Below are positions 22,502 through 34,387 of a stretch of DNA of 64,000 bases, one piece after another (within the stretch, counting starts at the first letter, position 1; each line of letters opens with the position of its first letter). The translations under genes were made by a program, and so were the position numbers. The DNA comes from Rhodocollybia butyracea (taxonomy: Eukaryota > Basidiomycota > Agaricomycetes > Agaricales > Omphalotaceae), in the NCBI GenBank assembly GCA_015501585.1, contig JADNRY010000016.1, positions 434,001-498,000 on the forward strand, in the 5' to 3' direction. The notes beneath the pieces were generated by a model. That model was given only the letters and a program-made list of their open reading frames with translations. It was not told the DNA's origin and ran no database searches.

Positions 22502-23451
22502 ATGCCGAAAGATCTACAGAACGGTAGATAAACTACCATCGTAAATGTGTAAACTCCACCTGTAGAAATCGATGATATGTGTAGCTTAAACACCGCAACA
22601 TTGTGTTGTCGAGGAAATTTCACGTTGAAGATTTCAAGATATTAGCACTTCAGGGTCATCCAGTGCCTTGGTACCTGTGTTATTGGTCCCCAGAGGAGCC
22701 AATTTCGCTGATTTGCGATGTATCGTTGTATCACAGACAACCGTTACTTTCAGATGGTAAACCGTGGCACGCATTAGCGCAACTACAACGTAACATCGGA
22801 CCCGGCGCATGTTTCTCAACGGGACCGTGTCAGTTGCAGCTTCCTTCCATCCTTCCATGGTAAACGGTGATCTCAACGAACGACCATCCCCACGGGACCA
22901 GATTTGCTGCGAATTGTCCGATAAGGCAAGTGACGAGGGAAACTTATGGCCTGGACTTGCATCCCGAGCGGTACGAGAGAAGCCGATGTGGTGTGAGGCT
23001 GAGTACCTTCTTTGCTTGCCACCCTGGCACTGCCATCTATTCTGGTCCAACATAGTGCACGGTTGAGAAAAGACACGGATGGGAGCCTTGTTCTCTGCAA
23101 TTCAAGGATTTAAAGCGCATATAAGCGGAGATTCAGCGAAAAGGGGCCGTAATTTGTTAATAACACGAACTTTGACTGGACTCGGAAGAATAGCTGCGTG
23201 AACCATATTAAAAACTCTTGTAACTGAATCAAAAATGGAATTATCGGCGTACGGCTATCGACCCGACAGGTAAGGCTGATGCAAATTGCTGCTGCTCTGA
23301 GTGTGGCCATGATATCGCCTTCAATGCTCGTAGAAAAACCAAGACAAGTCGGTGGCAAGTATTCGACGCTTTGACATGCGGACATTTTGCCGGCTCCGGC
23401 CCTGACTGGCGGCTAATTCGCTCTTTCTTCTTTGACATCGAAATTGTTACA
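22502..23451. other. Intergenic, possible gene remnant
   Basis: No supported gene. A stretch at 22809-23060 is open in more than one plus-strand frame with amino-acid-like composition, but no motif is recognisable and splice sites are not evident. The end of the interval is the presumed promoter of the F-box gene. Confidence 0.35.
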
Positions 23452-25491
23452 ATGGACAGAGGGCGACGCGCAGCACTCAGCACGGAAATTGCCGTTGTCG
23501 ATGCGCAGCTTGAAATCCTGCAACGGAGAGAAGCAGAGATCCAACGTGTCTTGGACGAGATGACAAAGATGCGGGATTCAGTGGCTGCCGAACGACAGGC
23601 TCTGGAAACCAAACGAAGAGAACTGCATGGACAAACACAGCCTATCAACTGGCTTCCCAGTGAACTTCTCATCGAGATATTCGAATCGATTTGCAGCAGC
23701 TCAGCCGAGAACGTAGCATCGAGTATCGAAGACCAAAGCACCATAGTGGCGCTGTCTCATACTTGCAGCAAGTGGCGCGAGCTTGCCCTCTCAACCTCTC
23801 GCCTTTGGTCATTTATTCACTGTCCTTGCACGGGCTGGGATGAAGATCGCGTCTTGAGGTACTTGGAGCGCTCTGGCGACGCGCCTTTGGACGTTGTATG
23901 TGGTGCTCACGGATGCTGGGAAAAGTGTACACCTCATTCCAGAGCGCTTTCCAAGCTCAAGAATATTATCTTGGACAATATATCTCGATTGAGATATCTG
24001 TCGGTGGAATGTATGGCTGTCGACACCTTGGCGGTCATCGTTGAACTCTTACGCGACAAGGACAACTCTTGCCTGCTGCTCTCCTCATTGTCCCTTTCGG
24101 TAACCCGAGAAGCTGTCCATCGCGAGTCTTTTCCTGGTGCTCGAATCCCTTTCCCTGAATCATTGGACGCAGCAGAACAATCTGGTGTTCTCAAAAAGCT
24201 GAAATTGCACCGCATACCTCTTCTCTCGATTCCCGTGCGCTTTTATTCGTCATTGACGACTCTCGACATCTCTGTCCATAGTAAAGTGCTGCCAAATGTG
24301 GTATCACTCCAAAGTCTTCTCGACGTGCTTTGCATCACCCGTCAGCTCATTGAATTTTCGCTCTCCGTCTACATTTTGGCTGTCCGCGAACCGATGCCGG
24401 AGATGGAACCTGTCTTGCTTCCTCATTTAAAACGTGTCGATCTAAGTTGCGGACACTCAATTGCACTTCCCAGGTTCTTCTCCCATATCAACGCACCTGC
24501 CCTGGAGAAGATTGAGTTTTGGCTCAATGATAGCTCTGGTTCTCCCATGATCTTGACCTCGCCTACGGCATCAGAAAGCAGATCATATCCATCTAAACAG
24601 GGTCTTCATCTGGCTTCATTGAAGGATTTGTGTCTTCAATATCATGCTCGGGAGCAAGACTCCTTAGGTTCCTCTGTTCGCAATTTTACTTTCAACTTCC
24701 TGGAGAGCCTTGAGATTGTGAATACCGATCTCGATGTTCGCGATAGTATGGATAACGCGACTCTCCCGCCTCTGCCCCGTTTCGAGTCGTTCTTCCGTGA
24801 TCCTCGATTCCCGCATCTCACTCATCTTTCTCTCTCCCACTTTGATATTGATGATTCAAGGATCGAAGCCCTGTTAGGCTACATCCCGGCGTTGAAATCA
24901 CTCTCACTGGACACGATCAACAATTGCATGATGCTTGTAGACAGCCTTGCTTTGAAAGCGACTCGAGTAGCTCCGGGACAGGTACTCGGTTGGACAACTG
25001 AGCTTATGGATACTAGTAGAAACGTCCCACACCACCGACGAAGCATGAAGTATTGCCCTTGTCTCGAGTCTCTGTCGTTGTGGGAATGTGATCTAGACTT
25101 TCTCCGACTTCAGAAGATGCTCGACGCTAGAAACGATCATGCCAGTCCCAACGAAGACGAGGACGCTGACGCTTTCACTACGATTCGGCAGTCGCCGAAT
25201 AATACGGGATCTAAACGCCCTATCAAACAGCTCCCAGCTCGTAGAATTATCAAGCCCTTGCGTAGGACTAAGCTTGCGCTGGAGGGTGAATACGATACTT
25301 CATCATCAGCCCAGTCATCGAGTGGAACTGTTCTCGTCGGCGCCACTGTGTTGCAAGCTATGCGGACTGGTGCTGCTCGTCCTTCATCACGTATCTCATA
25401 TCTGCGACTCGCAGGATGCAAAGGCGTAGACAAATACTCGGCGAGGATGCTGGGTGAATGGGTAAACGATGTTGTGTGGAGTAAGTCGTGA
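23452..25491 (+). CDS. F-box protein with N-terminal coiled coil
   Basis: Single uninterrupted ORF of 679 aa from ATG 23452. Residues 5-60 form a heptad-rich coiled coil (LSTEIAVVDAQLEILQRREAEIQRVLDEM). The F-box follows at about 65-115: INWLPSELLIEIFESIC, then SHTCSKWRELALSTSRLWSFI. The remaining 550 residues are leucine-rich and irregular (LTTLDISVHSK, HLTHLSLSHFDIDDSRI, LKSLSLDTI), consistent with degenerate LRRs. Such single-exon coiled-coil/F-box genes are heavily expanded in Agaricomycetes. Expected role: substrate receptor of an SCF ubiquitin ligase via Skp1. Substrate unknown. Lack of introns contrasts with all neighbours. Confidence 0.88.
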   Translation: MDRGRRAALSTEIAVVDAQLEILQRREAEIQRVLDEMTKMRDSVAAERQALETKRRELHGQTQPINWLPSELLIEIFESICSSSAENVASSIEDQSTIVALSHTCSKWRELALSTSRLWSFIHCPCTGWDEDRVLRYLERSGDAPLDVVCGAHGCWEKCTPHSRALSKLKNIILDNISRLRYLSVECMAVDTLAVIVELLRDKDNSCLLLSSLSLSVTREAVHRESFPGARIPFPESLDAAEQSGVLKKLKLHRIPLLSIPVRFYSSLTTLDISVHSKVLPNVVSLQSLLDVLCITRQLIEFSLSVYILAVREPMPEMEPVLLPHLKRVDLSCGHSIALPRFFSHINAPALEKIEFWLNDSSGSPMILTSPTASESRSYPSKQGLHLASLKDLCLQYHAREQDSLGSSVRNFTFNFLESLEIVNTDLDVRDSMDNATLPPLPRFESFFRDPRFPHLTHLSLSHFDIDDSRIEALLGYIPALKSLSLDTINNCMMLVDSLALKATRVAPGQVLGWTTELMDTSRNVPHHRRSMKYCPCLESLSLWECDLDFLRLQKMLDARNDHASPNEDEDADAFTTIRQSPNNTGSKRPIKQLPARRIIKPLRRTKLALEGEYDTSSSAQSSSGTVLVGATVLQAMRTGAARPSSRISYLRLAGCKGVDKYSARMLGEWVNDVVWSKS

Positions 25492-27651
25492 AGAAAATGA
25501 TGAAAGAGCTTTTTAACTATGGGATACTTTGCGCGGTACATAATTGGTATACAATACGAATTATTTAATTCATCTAAATAAAATAAATTGGAGGTTTAAA
25601 CTTTATGAAGCCATCAGAGTCATTGACTGAGCTTCTCTCGGTACTTCAACAAAAAATTTGGCCACTTACTCGGGTATAATACTGCGAAAGGTGTACGTAT
25701 AGCATAGTGAAGCGGCGCAGAAATAAAATAAACGAGCACAGAATTTTTTCTGGCTGAGAATCAAATGTGATTGTTCCACCGTGATCCAGATCTGCGATAA
25801 GAATTGTTGGGAGCAGTGGTCGGAAACACTGAGCTGTATATGGAAGTACCGACCCACCAGTGAATTGCCTTTAATGCAAATTATTATTTTGCCACTCAGT
25901 GGCCGCATTCAACCATCCTTCAACTATTCACACAATAGATGTTGGAGCCTTGCTACGGCCATCGCTTCGCTTTTTGCTATTTTTTGAAAAAAAAAAAAAT
26001 CGAAGTACGAGGATTTTGTATACAGAAAAGGCTGGGTCAAACTGAGCCGATTCTAAATTCCTGGATGGGCTTCTGCATTGAACCGGAATCGACTTTCAAA
26101 CTAGCACGGTTTCGCAGCAAGCGATGGCGGGGAAAAAAGGAGAATTGCTGGCCGCCATACAGAGCACGTACCAAATAATCATTTGACTCATTGAAGCCCC
26201 CGTTGCCCATGTAGGGGAATCTCACATCTCGTAGTGGTATAGACACCTTCTAGTAAACTTCGCATCCACCCCCTCTTTATTTATCGACGTTGGGTCTATG
26301 ACATGCGGTGTGTGGAACATTTTTTTAAATTGTCAAGCGCGTTCTAGAGCTCAAAAATAATGGCATGCTAGCATAGTCGACAAGCGAGATATGTGGGCCT
26401 GTCGGAAAAAGATTCTAGCTTGCGATGGTGGCCAAAAGTCAAGGCATGATATATCTGTAATAATACGAGGCTGGTGAACTCGAGGGCTTTTGACGCTAGT
26501 GAAAGATAGATATGTTCTGTTGGGTGTCAGCTTGTGCGATGGCCACAGGTCAATGTGCAAGTTTACCATTTCCACGTTAATAGCGACTCTAGTAATTGGT
26601 CGTGAGTGAATTGTGGTGGGAAGTCGAATCACTTCGGAGTCGACCATCTCTACGTCTTCACACATGGGCTGTCGTGCTCCTTTGTGTGCCGCGTCAAAAA
26701 ATGCGAATGGGTGGTAGATTGAGATTTACCATTGCGAGTCCGATTTGGATCTTTCTTCGGACCCTTGGCGTAGGAAGTTTTGTAAGGATGATACCTGTGG
26801 TGTTCTTGCCCTCGCGCTGTACGCATAATGCAGAAGTATGTTCAGTGGTGATGGTAGGAAAAGGAAAATACGAAAACTAGCTATTTATATTGCAAGCTGT
26901 TGAACCGTGTTCACTTTTGATCGCGGGGGGTTTTCCCAAAATATCCAAAGTAAACCAGGGTCTTGCTCGAGTTTGGGCATCAAGCTACAATTCTGCGTCC
27001 TGCACTAGGGATCAGTCGGACGGCTCAAACGTTCGAGGCTGAGCGCTGTTCTGACCTCAGGCTGTAAATAGTGTACCACTCACACCACGGAAACACTCTT
27101 CGCCCAAGCAAAGGCAGTATACCGAATCTGAAAATACCGATTTCTTTGTACGTTTTTGCATCAATTCATATCAAGTTGGTCCCTGACTTCCAATCCAGGC
27201 AGATTCCCCATCCAGGCTTCAAGTTTGATGCTGTGTGCAAATATCTAACGATGTTTCGCTTCGGGCACCGGACGATCCTTGTGCTACGGAGGCTTTCTGC
27301 AGAGATTTTATTCGAGTACGACCTCTATTCATTGCTCCCTCTCGACCGACATAAACAAACATAGGTTGAGAACAAAACGTGTTCAAGTACATACCCGCGG
27401 AGAACCCGAGATCGAGAATGTATGTTTGGGAGATTTTTGTCAATTTACGAAACTGAAGTGTTTCTTGTGAACTGGATCCTTCAATCGATAATTGCAGTTT
27501 AGCAGAAACGTCCAACAACTAGAACTAGTCGTGTTGAGATTTGGTCATTCGTTTTGTTGAAAGAAGACCGACACATGTCCCGCATTAGGTAATCCGAATA
27601 TTCTTCTCCTCCCTTCACGTTGGCCTTTTCTCGAGCTCACCCACCGCGTAG
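25492..27651. other. 2.2-kb interval without a supported gene
   Basis: Only short ORFs without domain signatures. A run of 13 A occurs at about 25986, without recognisable retroelement sequence upstream. The last 100 bp (CTTCTCCTCCCTTCACG) look like the CT-rich leader of ULP1. Confidence 0.45.
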
Positions 27652-30025
27652 ATGAACGCCAGGAAAAGGCCAGCTCCTGAACATATCTCATCTACCCGCG
27701 CTGTAAAGCAACAGCGAACAGCTCTTCTCAACGCCAACGGCGAATCACAAAGCCCTGGCTTAATTCTGAGCTCTCGTTGGAAACAGATATATCACGATTT
27801 TAAAGGACTGGGTTGGGACACTGTGCGATTTTTTGGCGGTGAGTATCATTTCGTTTCTGCATTTCGCGTTTAACGGTCTTGAAATAGGTCGCGTCGTGTC
27901 AGATCCTACATCTTCTGCTTCTTCTTCGGAAGAGACGTTAATACGTTCGCCGACGCCAGAACAATCTGCAATAGCTCAGCCAACTCAAACAGAATCACTG
28001 CCAACGACGCCTGCTAGAGTGAATTCTTTCGCTGTTTCGCAGACCTCTTTAAAGCCTACGAATCTTCACGCTTCCAGCAGCTTTTCACTTCCTTCCACCC
28101 CACAATTTTCATTCACACCTCGAAAAGATATCTCTCTATCCTCATCCCAAAGCTCGGAGATCAACTTTCCGACGCTCTTTGCGTATCGGTCCGCTACACC
28201 ATCATCGTCCACCCAGAATCCATATTCATCACGTCGGCCACGAACAAAAACTCTTATGGGACCACCTCCAAATCCAACATTAGCTGCTTCCCAGTCATTT
28301 ATCTCTCTAGAGAAAACTTTGACTTCACTCAAAAATACCCAACATACTACTACTACACGCAACTATCAAAATAGGCCACATATACTCAATGACAGGGTGA
28401 GTTGCTGTAGGATTCGCTAAACTTTTCTCAACGATTTCCAGCATAAGCAAGATGTTAAGAAGGTCGCCGAGGAAACGAGGGAGGCACTTTTCCAAACACG
28501 GAAAAAGAGAGGTGTGTTCATCGTTTTCTTTTTGTTTACACCATTACTTATTGCATTGACAGGCTTCCGTTCAAACCGCAAGGATTTCGATTGTGAGTAT
28601 CTGTGCTGTATCTCCTTGTAACAGCTTCTCATACAACCCAAACAGCTTTGCTAGACTACCAATATCTGCTCCAAACATCTGAGGCTGCGAAGCCTCGTTT
28701 TAGCTCCCGTGAGTACACCCATAAGTGGTGGCCCGGAAATTAACTCATGGATGGTACACTAGCTTCCATGATCGACCTGCGCGCGCACTATCAGTCAGAT
28801 GAAGAGAGATCGCGTCCGCGAAGAGACTCAGATTCAACAAGTGTACGTCCTGTAAACATTTCTTGCGAATTCCTGGTGCTGACGACAAGCCATAGCATAC
28901 CCAATGGTTAACTAGGCAACTAGAGAACGCTTTGCAGAATGCTCAGAGAGTGTTTACCGAGTAAGTATCTTATCCTTTTCCCAACTGACTTTCTGATGGA
29001 TCTTGCAAAACATTAAGACCTAGACCACCTCGACCATGGAGTCCTAACCTTGACGACTTGAAAATTCGTCATCGTAATAAAGACGAACGCATTGAACAGC
29101 GTCTCAGACCCAAACGTGCCCCTCTTCCATCTTCCCTCCCTGCTGAAGACGATGCCAAAGTCACAGCACTTCTCAAACAGTCCGGCCACATCTCCAGCTA
29201 CGCAAAAGAGCAAGTGTCGGATTCAGACATCGTCAGGTTAAAACCGGGTAGTTGGCTGAATGATGAAGTTATTAACTTTTACGGGGCGCTAATACTTGGC
29301 CGTTCGGATGAATCTAAGGAGAACAACAAGGAGAATGGCGTTGTCAATGGAGTTGTTAATGGGAAGAAGAACAAGCTATTGAATGCGCATTACTTTAGCA
29401 CTTTCTTTTGGCAAAAGTTGGAGCGCGATGGGTACGAGAAGGGCCGACTGGCAAAGTGGACTAAGAAGGTCAGTCCATCCTTGTTTTGGTTTTGTGGTTT
29501 TCGAGCTCATACTGTGTTGTAGATTGATCTATTTTCAAAGGACATTGTCCTGATACCTGTTAATCACAACAACATGCATTGGACTGCTGCTGCCATAAAT
29601 TTTCGCCAGAAGAGGATAGAGTCGTATGACAGTATGATGATGGATCGGTCAACAGTGTTCAAAGTGCGTACTGCAATTCCATACCCATTTTTCGTGAAAT
29701 GACCGTCGTGAATTAGCGTTTACGAGCGTACTTGGATGCTGAACACCGCAACAAGAAAAAGACGCCTTTCGACTTTACTGGATGGGAAAACCATACTTTG
29801 CCCGTACGTCTACCCGTCTAATAACACCTGGTTTTAGACTGACGATTGCAATAGGACACACCGCAACAGGAGAATGGGCATGACTGTGGTGTCTTCACCT
29901 GTCAGTTTCTTGAGACCTTGTCCCGTGGCGAAGAAACGTTCAATTTTACTCAAACCGACATTCCCTACCTCCGTCGGCGAATGATTTGGGAAATTGGTAA
30001 CGCCAAGCTCAGGACAGAGCCATAG
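27652..30025 (+). CDS. ULP1: SUMO-specific cysteine protease (Ulp1, peptidase C48)
   Basis: Eleven exons: 27652-27838, 27888-28396, 28442-28511, 28563-28592, 28646-28708, 28763-28842, 28896-28960, 29018-29468, 29523-29663, 29717-29803, 29855-30025; 617 aa. The first 370 residues are Ser/Thr/Pro-rich and disordered, as in yeast Ulp1's targeting region. The catalytic domain shows LKPGSWLNDEVINFYGALI, a lineage-specific NKEN-GVVNGVVNGKKN loop, then LLNAHYFSTFFWQKL. The catalytic triad is His in NNMHWTAAA, Asp in IESYDSM and Cys in GHDCGVFTCQF, with Gln in PQQENG. It would process SUMO precursor and remove SUMO from conjugates, typically at the nuclear pore. Exons 3-7 are short (30-80 nt). It converges on BET1. 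Confidence 0.94.
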
Positions 30026-30205
30026 GACCTTTCTTCCGTGGTCTTTTGCTTTCGATGTATCTTACATATTATCTTATCATTATTATGTATTCATTCAAGC
30101 GATTTCTGGTATATACTCCAGTTTTTGAGCTGTAATATATGTTTTGGAGTAGTAATGAGGATACAAGTAGGAAATAATCTAGGAAACGAAGTAAGACCCC
30201 TGAAT

Positions 30206-30790
30206 TCATCGCCGAAACCACCACACGACCACAAAAAACCAAAAAACCACAACAAGGAACACAATGTACCAAAGCCATCGACATCCCTGGCGTGTGGCCA
30301 TATTGTTCATGCGTCGGAATGTACCCGAAAGGATCCCCGAAGTTTCCGAAAACGCGTCGTTCTACAGCAAGTTCGAGTTTAGCACAAGTAGAAGAGAAGT
30401 AAGAACTCAACGCACCATTTGACTGAGTTGAATAGCCGAATCTTTCACCTCGTCTCGTATCCCAATGGTAAGCTACGTTTCCCAAAAACATGACCATCAT
30501 TCGCTTTTTGGACTGAACTAAACTCAGCGCATTGTCCCGCTGGTACTCACATCTTTCAGCATCCGGACTTTGGCATTTAATCCTTCTATTGCTTCGTCAT
30601 TTTGGCTTTCTAAGTCGTCCGCAAAACGCTGGCCTGAAGCTTGGTAGGGTGAAGACCGTCCCGAATCAGGTGGTGTTGAGCCGGGTGGAAGTAGGGAAGC
30701 ACGGTTATGAAGAGTGCTGCTCGAGTTGTACCTAGGAAATAATTATGTATGTGTACAGGCATATTTTATAGGAATTCACCTCTGAGACAT
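30206..30790 (-). CDS. BET1: ER-Golgi SNARE Bet1
   Basis: Exons 30790-30780 (11 nt), 30731-30551, 30472-30416, 30361-30206; 134 aa. After a Ser/Pro-rich head comes the SNARE helix beginning GQRFADDLESQNDEAIEGLNAKVRMLKDLTIGIRDEV and continuing QLSQMNDAFSETSGILSGTFRRMNNMATRQG across two introns. A C-terminal tail anchor WLWYIVFLVVVFWFFVVVWWF with two terminal Arg residues matches the family. Bet1 is the Qc SNARE for vesicle fusion between ER and Golgi. The first exon carries only MSQ and two bases, so an automated caller could easily choose another start. Confidence 0.93.
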
Positions 30791-31278
30791 GAAGGAACTG
30801 GTTGAGATGAAGAGAAGATATGTCTACAAACGCATCGAGTAGTAACACGTAGGCAAAATAAGCGCGCGTACTTTCGATTCTCTAAATTGTTCTATGTATA
30901 AGTACGTCGCCGATGCACTCATTCACAACTTCAGACTAATAAAAATATCATTACAAGTTCAATCGGTAGTCACGACGAAGCGAAGGGGAAAGATATGTAC
31001 ACCTGGTTCTACAGATGACAAAAGAATTCAAGTAGGAATATATGTACGACTGAAAAAATGCAAAGATGGCGTGGCGTAAGTGAGTGTGTAATGTATAGAT
31101 GTCCGTGGTGGTTGCAGGCAAAGGTCTTGTAAAAGTACAATTACGCATCCAAGCAACGGTCAATCAATACTCATCCGGTTTGGATTCAGACTTGCAGGAC
31201 CTGAATAGGCAGCTGGATGGGTTGATCCATATCGTTGATGAGTGTTCTTTCGAGCCACTGTTTAACAGTATTGATCAG
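30791..31278. other. Intergenic between BET1 and the membrane-protein gene
   Basis: Upstream of BET1 and downstream of the eight-TM gene, both on the minus strand. If the membrane-protein gene has one more intron than modelled (donor GTATTT at about 31310), its true stop could fall at about 31164 inside this interval. Nothing else seen. Confidence 0.4.
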
Positions 31279-32890
31279 TCAAAGGTAATACTGAATAGTG
31301 GATAAATACTTGCAGGTATTCTTTAACCCTCGACCAAAGTTACGCATCACGAGGACCGAGAAGATAAAGGTAGCGACTAGTAGTACAATGGCAATGACCG
31401 CTATCGGAAAAGTCAGGTCTACCATGGCTAGCGAGAAAAGATTTATCACTCACAGAATACCGTCAACGTCTGCCAGACGAGTTTGTACTTGTCGGTGTCT
31501 TTGAGCATGAGCACTTTGACCATCTGTATACAGCTAATATCAGCTACGCCTTAGGTTACAGGAATGTAGTGCTCACCTTATACACAAAGTACACCATAGC
31601 TCCAATACAGCCTGATAAAAACGTAGCCATCATCCATTTGTTTTCGTGTTTGGCAGCGAGGTGACCTTGAGGTACAGTAAGCAAATAATCACATCCTTTC
31701 GGATCACCAGAACACACCTTCCACAAGTAACACTAAACTCAAAGGCATCACAGCGCAAGTCACATAGAACTCCCACTCGGTCTGTCTGAGCACAAGCCAA
31801 ATAAACTGCACCGAGAATCCAGCCCAGAAGAAAACATCGAACTTGACAAGGCATTCGTAAATCTGGTAATTGGCGTACATCCTCTTTATTCGTCGATCTG
31901 CGCCAAGAAACTTGTAGACCTTCCATCCAAATTCATTGTAGATTTTCCAGCCTAATCCAATGTACGCCAGTTCGGCCACGGAAATAACAATCGGTATTGT
32001 TGTGGTGAGAACGTTAATTGGGATTGCGGAGGAGTCGTTACTTATCACGGCCTCTTTGATTTCACGAATCTGGATGATGGCGTAGAGAAGAAAGAGAGCA
32101 TTAAACACGCTAGACAAAAAACCAATTAGACCTAGTGAGCACCGCAGGGCCAGTAAAGCGGCATACGTTAAAAAGATAAATTGCAAAGTGTTTCGAGCGT
32201 AGACGGCATCGATTGCTAATATAAACTGGAAAACGCTGAAAGACGGATGTCATTTATGTAACGTTTATGAAAGAAACCGACGAACTGTGCTAGGGCAAAA
32301 ATGGAAAGATACTTGGAGCGGATTAGATAGTTGTAGCGTATGCGATAGAGAAAATTGAGCGTACCACTGGCATTTTGTTCGGATTTTCATCGGGGTTGAT
32401 ATTCCCCGCTTCTTCTGCCTGGTGCACCCGAAGTAATAGCTCCGCTTCGATAGAGAGATCTATTGTGGTCTCAATGAGAACTACAATGACATATAGACGG
32501 CAAGCTAATGATTCCGGAAGAATCTGGGGACAGTAAGTTTATTAAATATACAACAAAGCATTTGAGACGTACTTTTTGCCATAACCCTCTCGTATCCACC
32601 TTTTTTGGTGATGGTGCCGGAGGATAAGCGACAGCTGTAAAGTCGTGAGAAGTGTCGTCTGACTGTTTCGAAGAGATTGTGAGTTTGTGAGAGAGAGGGT
32701 AAGAGGAGCCACGGCGGTGTTGTTCGCCAGACATTTCTGATGGCTGAAGAGCATATGTTTGGTGACGAGAATTGGCGGAATAAGGAGCTGCATATTCGTC
32801 TATGAGGTCGTCATATGATTTGAACTCATCCGGGGGGAGATTGAGTTGTGAAGTTGAAGGATTGTCGAGATAAGATGCCTGAGAAGCCAT
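31279..32890 (-). CDS. Eight-TM membrane protein, uncharacterised fungal family
   Basis: Exons 32890-32573, 32523-32365, 32311-32286, 32235-32167, 32109-31718, 31665-31577, 31523-31454, 31400-31279; 255 codons. About 105 disordered residues are followed by hydrophobic segments ACRLYVIVVLIETTIDL, YLSIFALAHVFQFILAI, TLQFIFLTVFNALFLLYA, INVLTTTIPIVISVAELAYIG, FFWAGFSVQFIWLVL, VTCAVMPLSLVLLV, WMMATFLSGCIGAMVYFVY and SVIAIVLLVATFIFSVLV. Conserved-looking loops are GWKVYKFLGADRRIKRMYANYQIYECLVKFD and GHLAAKHENKW. I recall similar basidiomycete proteins of unknown function but no named family. Intron 4 (32166-32110) is 57 nt without a stop, so it can be mistaken for coding sequence; removing it restores LTVFNALFLLY. 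The C-terminus after FGRGLK is uncertain. Confidence 0.8.
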
Positions 32891-33358
32891 CTTGAATATT
32901 GCAGACGAGAATTGTCAGCAAGAAGTTCGTCCTGCGAGTTTCAAGCAGACTGAGGACCAAACGGGACAAAAAGAGAGTGAGGTAGTGAGCGTTATGGTTC
33001 AGGTTCCGAAAACCAATGTTCCCACACGGCAACGTACCAATTTTAATTTGGCGTTATTTCGCCGTTATAAGGCCAAGACCTGCTCTGACCTGCTATGACA
33101 GCGTTTGTAACTTGGAAGAGCAAGAGATCGCGTTTCAAAATGGGTTTCAAATTATATATGGCAACACAGCCGTAGACTATAAGTACCAGCAAGACGCGTC
33201 CACCTCATGATAAAAAAGAAATGTTCGTGTTGTTGGGTCCAAAAGTATTTTATATTGGTGTGGAGGAAGAAGTAATTTCATTTATGTGATCTCTCATCTC
33301 AAGCATCGACCGATTGTGTCGAAGATTTGATTTTGCCATTTTAAGAAATCTACACCAG
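32891..33358. other. Intergenic between the membrane-protein gene and PTH2
   Basis: Holds the presumed promoter of the membrane-protein gene and the 3' UTR of PTH2. Several short ORFs without features. No element recognised. Confidence 0.4.
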
Positions 33359-34303
33359 CTAGAGCAGACGAAGTTTACCAGTCACCATATTGACCAGTTT
33401 CCCGGGACCTATACATTTCAAAAGGTCAAAGCGGTGTAGAAACGTTAGTAGCCTTAACTACCTGCTATGCCGAGTACTGTCCTCGAGCCAGCTGCTATCT
33501 GTGTTCGTCCACTGTGTACATAGAAGTCAAACTGAATAAAACAACACAGAAAAAGGAAGACTCACGCATCTTGGACTGATCGAGCACACAGGTTCAAACT
33601 CTGTGCTTGAGCCTGCAGTGTCAATAATTCTTCTTCGCTGTAGCATTTCAGCGCAATCTTTGTCTGCCTTTGGCAAGAGAAAGTTAGTAATATCGCGCTA
33701 TATATACAAGTATAGCCGTACTTATACTTACCCACTTCTTTCCCATTGCCTCAGGAACTGAAGAATTTACTCCTTGAGCTCCAGCTTCTAGGAGTTGAGG
33801 CATCACTCACAGCTGGATTTGAATTCAACAACGTCTTGTAGCATGCGAGGGTGGCGTGTCTACATGTGAGCTGATTATTATTATAACGACATCAAGAAGG
33901 GCTGAAGACTTACGAGCATCTAGGTAGAAAGTTTAGTGTTTACCTAGTCACAGTAATATGGTTGCGATACTTACTGGGCAGCAATTTTTCCTGTTGACAT
34001 GTTCAAGTCATTTCGCACAACAAGAACCTCAATGCAAAAACGCGTCAACTTCGGAGTTTGATAAACACTAAAACAAAACCAAAACCAAAGCACCATTTTG
34101 CATTCATCAAAAGGGCTGACGGTGGGCCCAGCCATATCTCCATCGCCCTTTGAAGTCTTGAGTGTCATGAGCGTTGTTTTGGAGCCAACATAATATCCAG
34201 CTGTCAGTGCGAAAGCGACTATCGCGGTGTATATTACTAGAGTAAGGTCAATCATGTCATCCACCGACGCTACTTCCGTTTCGTACCTACATTGTTCAGA
34301 CAT
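33359..34303 (-). CDS. PTH2: Peptidyl-tRNA hydrolase 2 with a 6-nt microexon
   Basis: Exons 34303-34094, 34027-33975, 33919-33914 (6 nt), 33859-33811, 33757-33732 (26 nt), 33667-33566, 33511-33462, 33408-33359; 181 aa. An N-terminal membrane anchor (DLTLVIYTAIVAFALTAGYYVG) precedes the Pth2 fold: [31 protein letters not shown] over four exons, FLRQWERSGQTKIALKC, LNLCARSVQDAGRTQIAAGS and VTGKLRLL at the C-terminus. It releases tRNA from peptidyl-tRNA that drops off ribosomes; the anchor suggests the mitochondrial outer membrane, as for yeast Pth2 and human Bit1. The microexon ATGCTC completes AAQCSHA; both flanks have good splice sites (CTACCTAG and GTAAGT). Confidence 0.93.
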
Positions 34304-34387
34304 GGAGGTCAGCTTCAAGAAGTTGCACTACCGCTTAGGCGCCCAAATCATAATATGAAACTAAAAACTAAAAAACGCTCAGGATGA

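Noticed and set aside
31428..31453. 26-nt intron in the membrane-protein gene
   Set aside because: Too short; using the next acceptor (GATAG at 31401) gives a normal 53-nt intron and the expected VFSVIAIVLL sequence.
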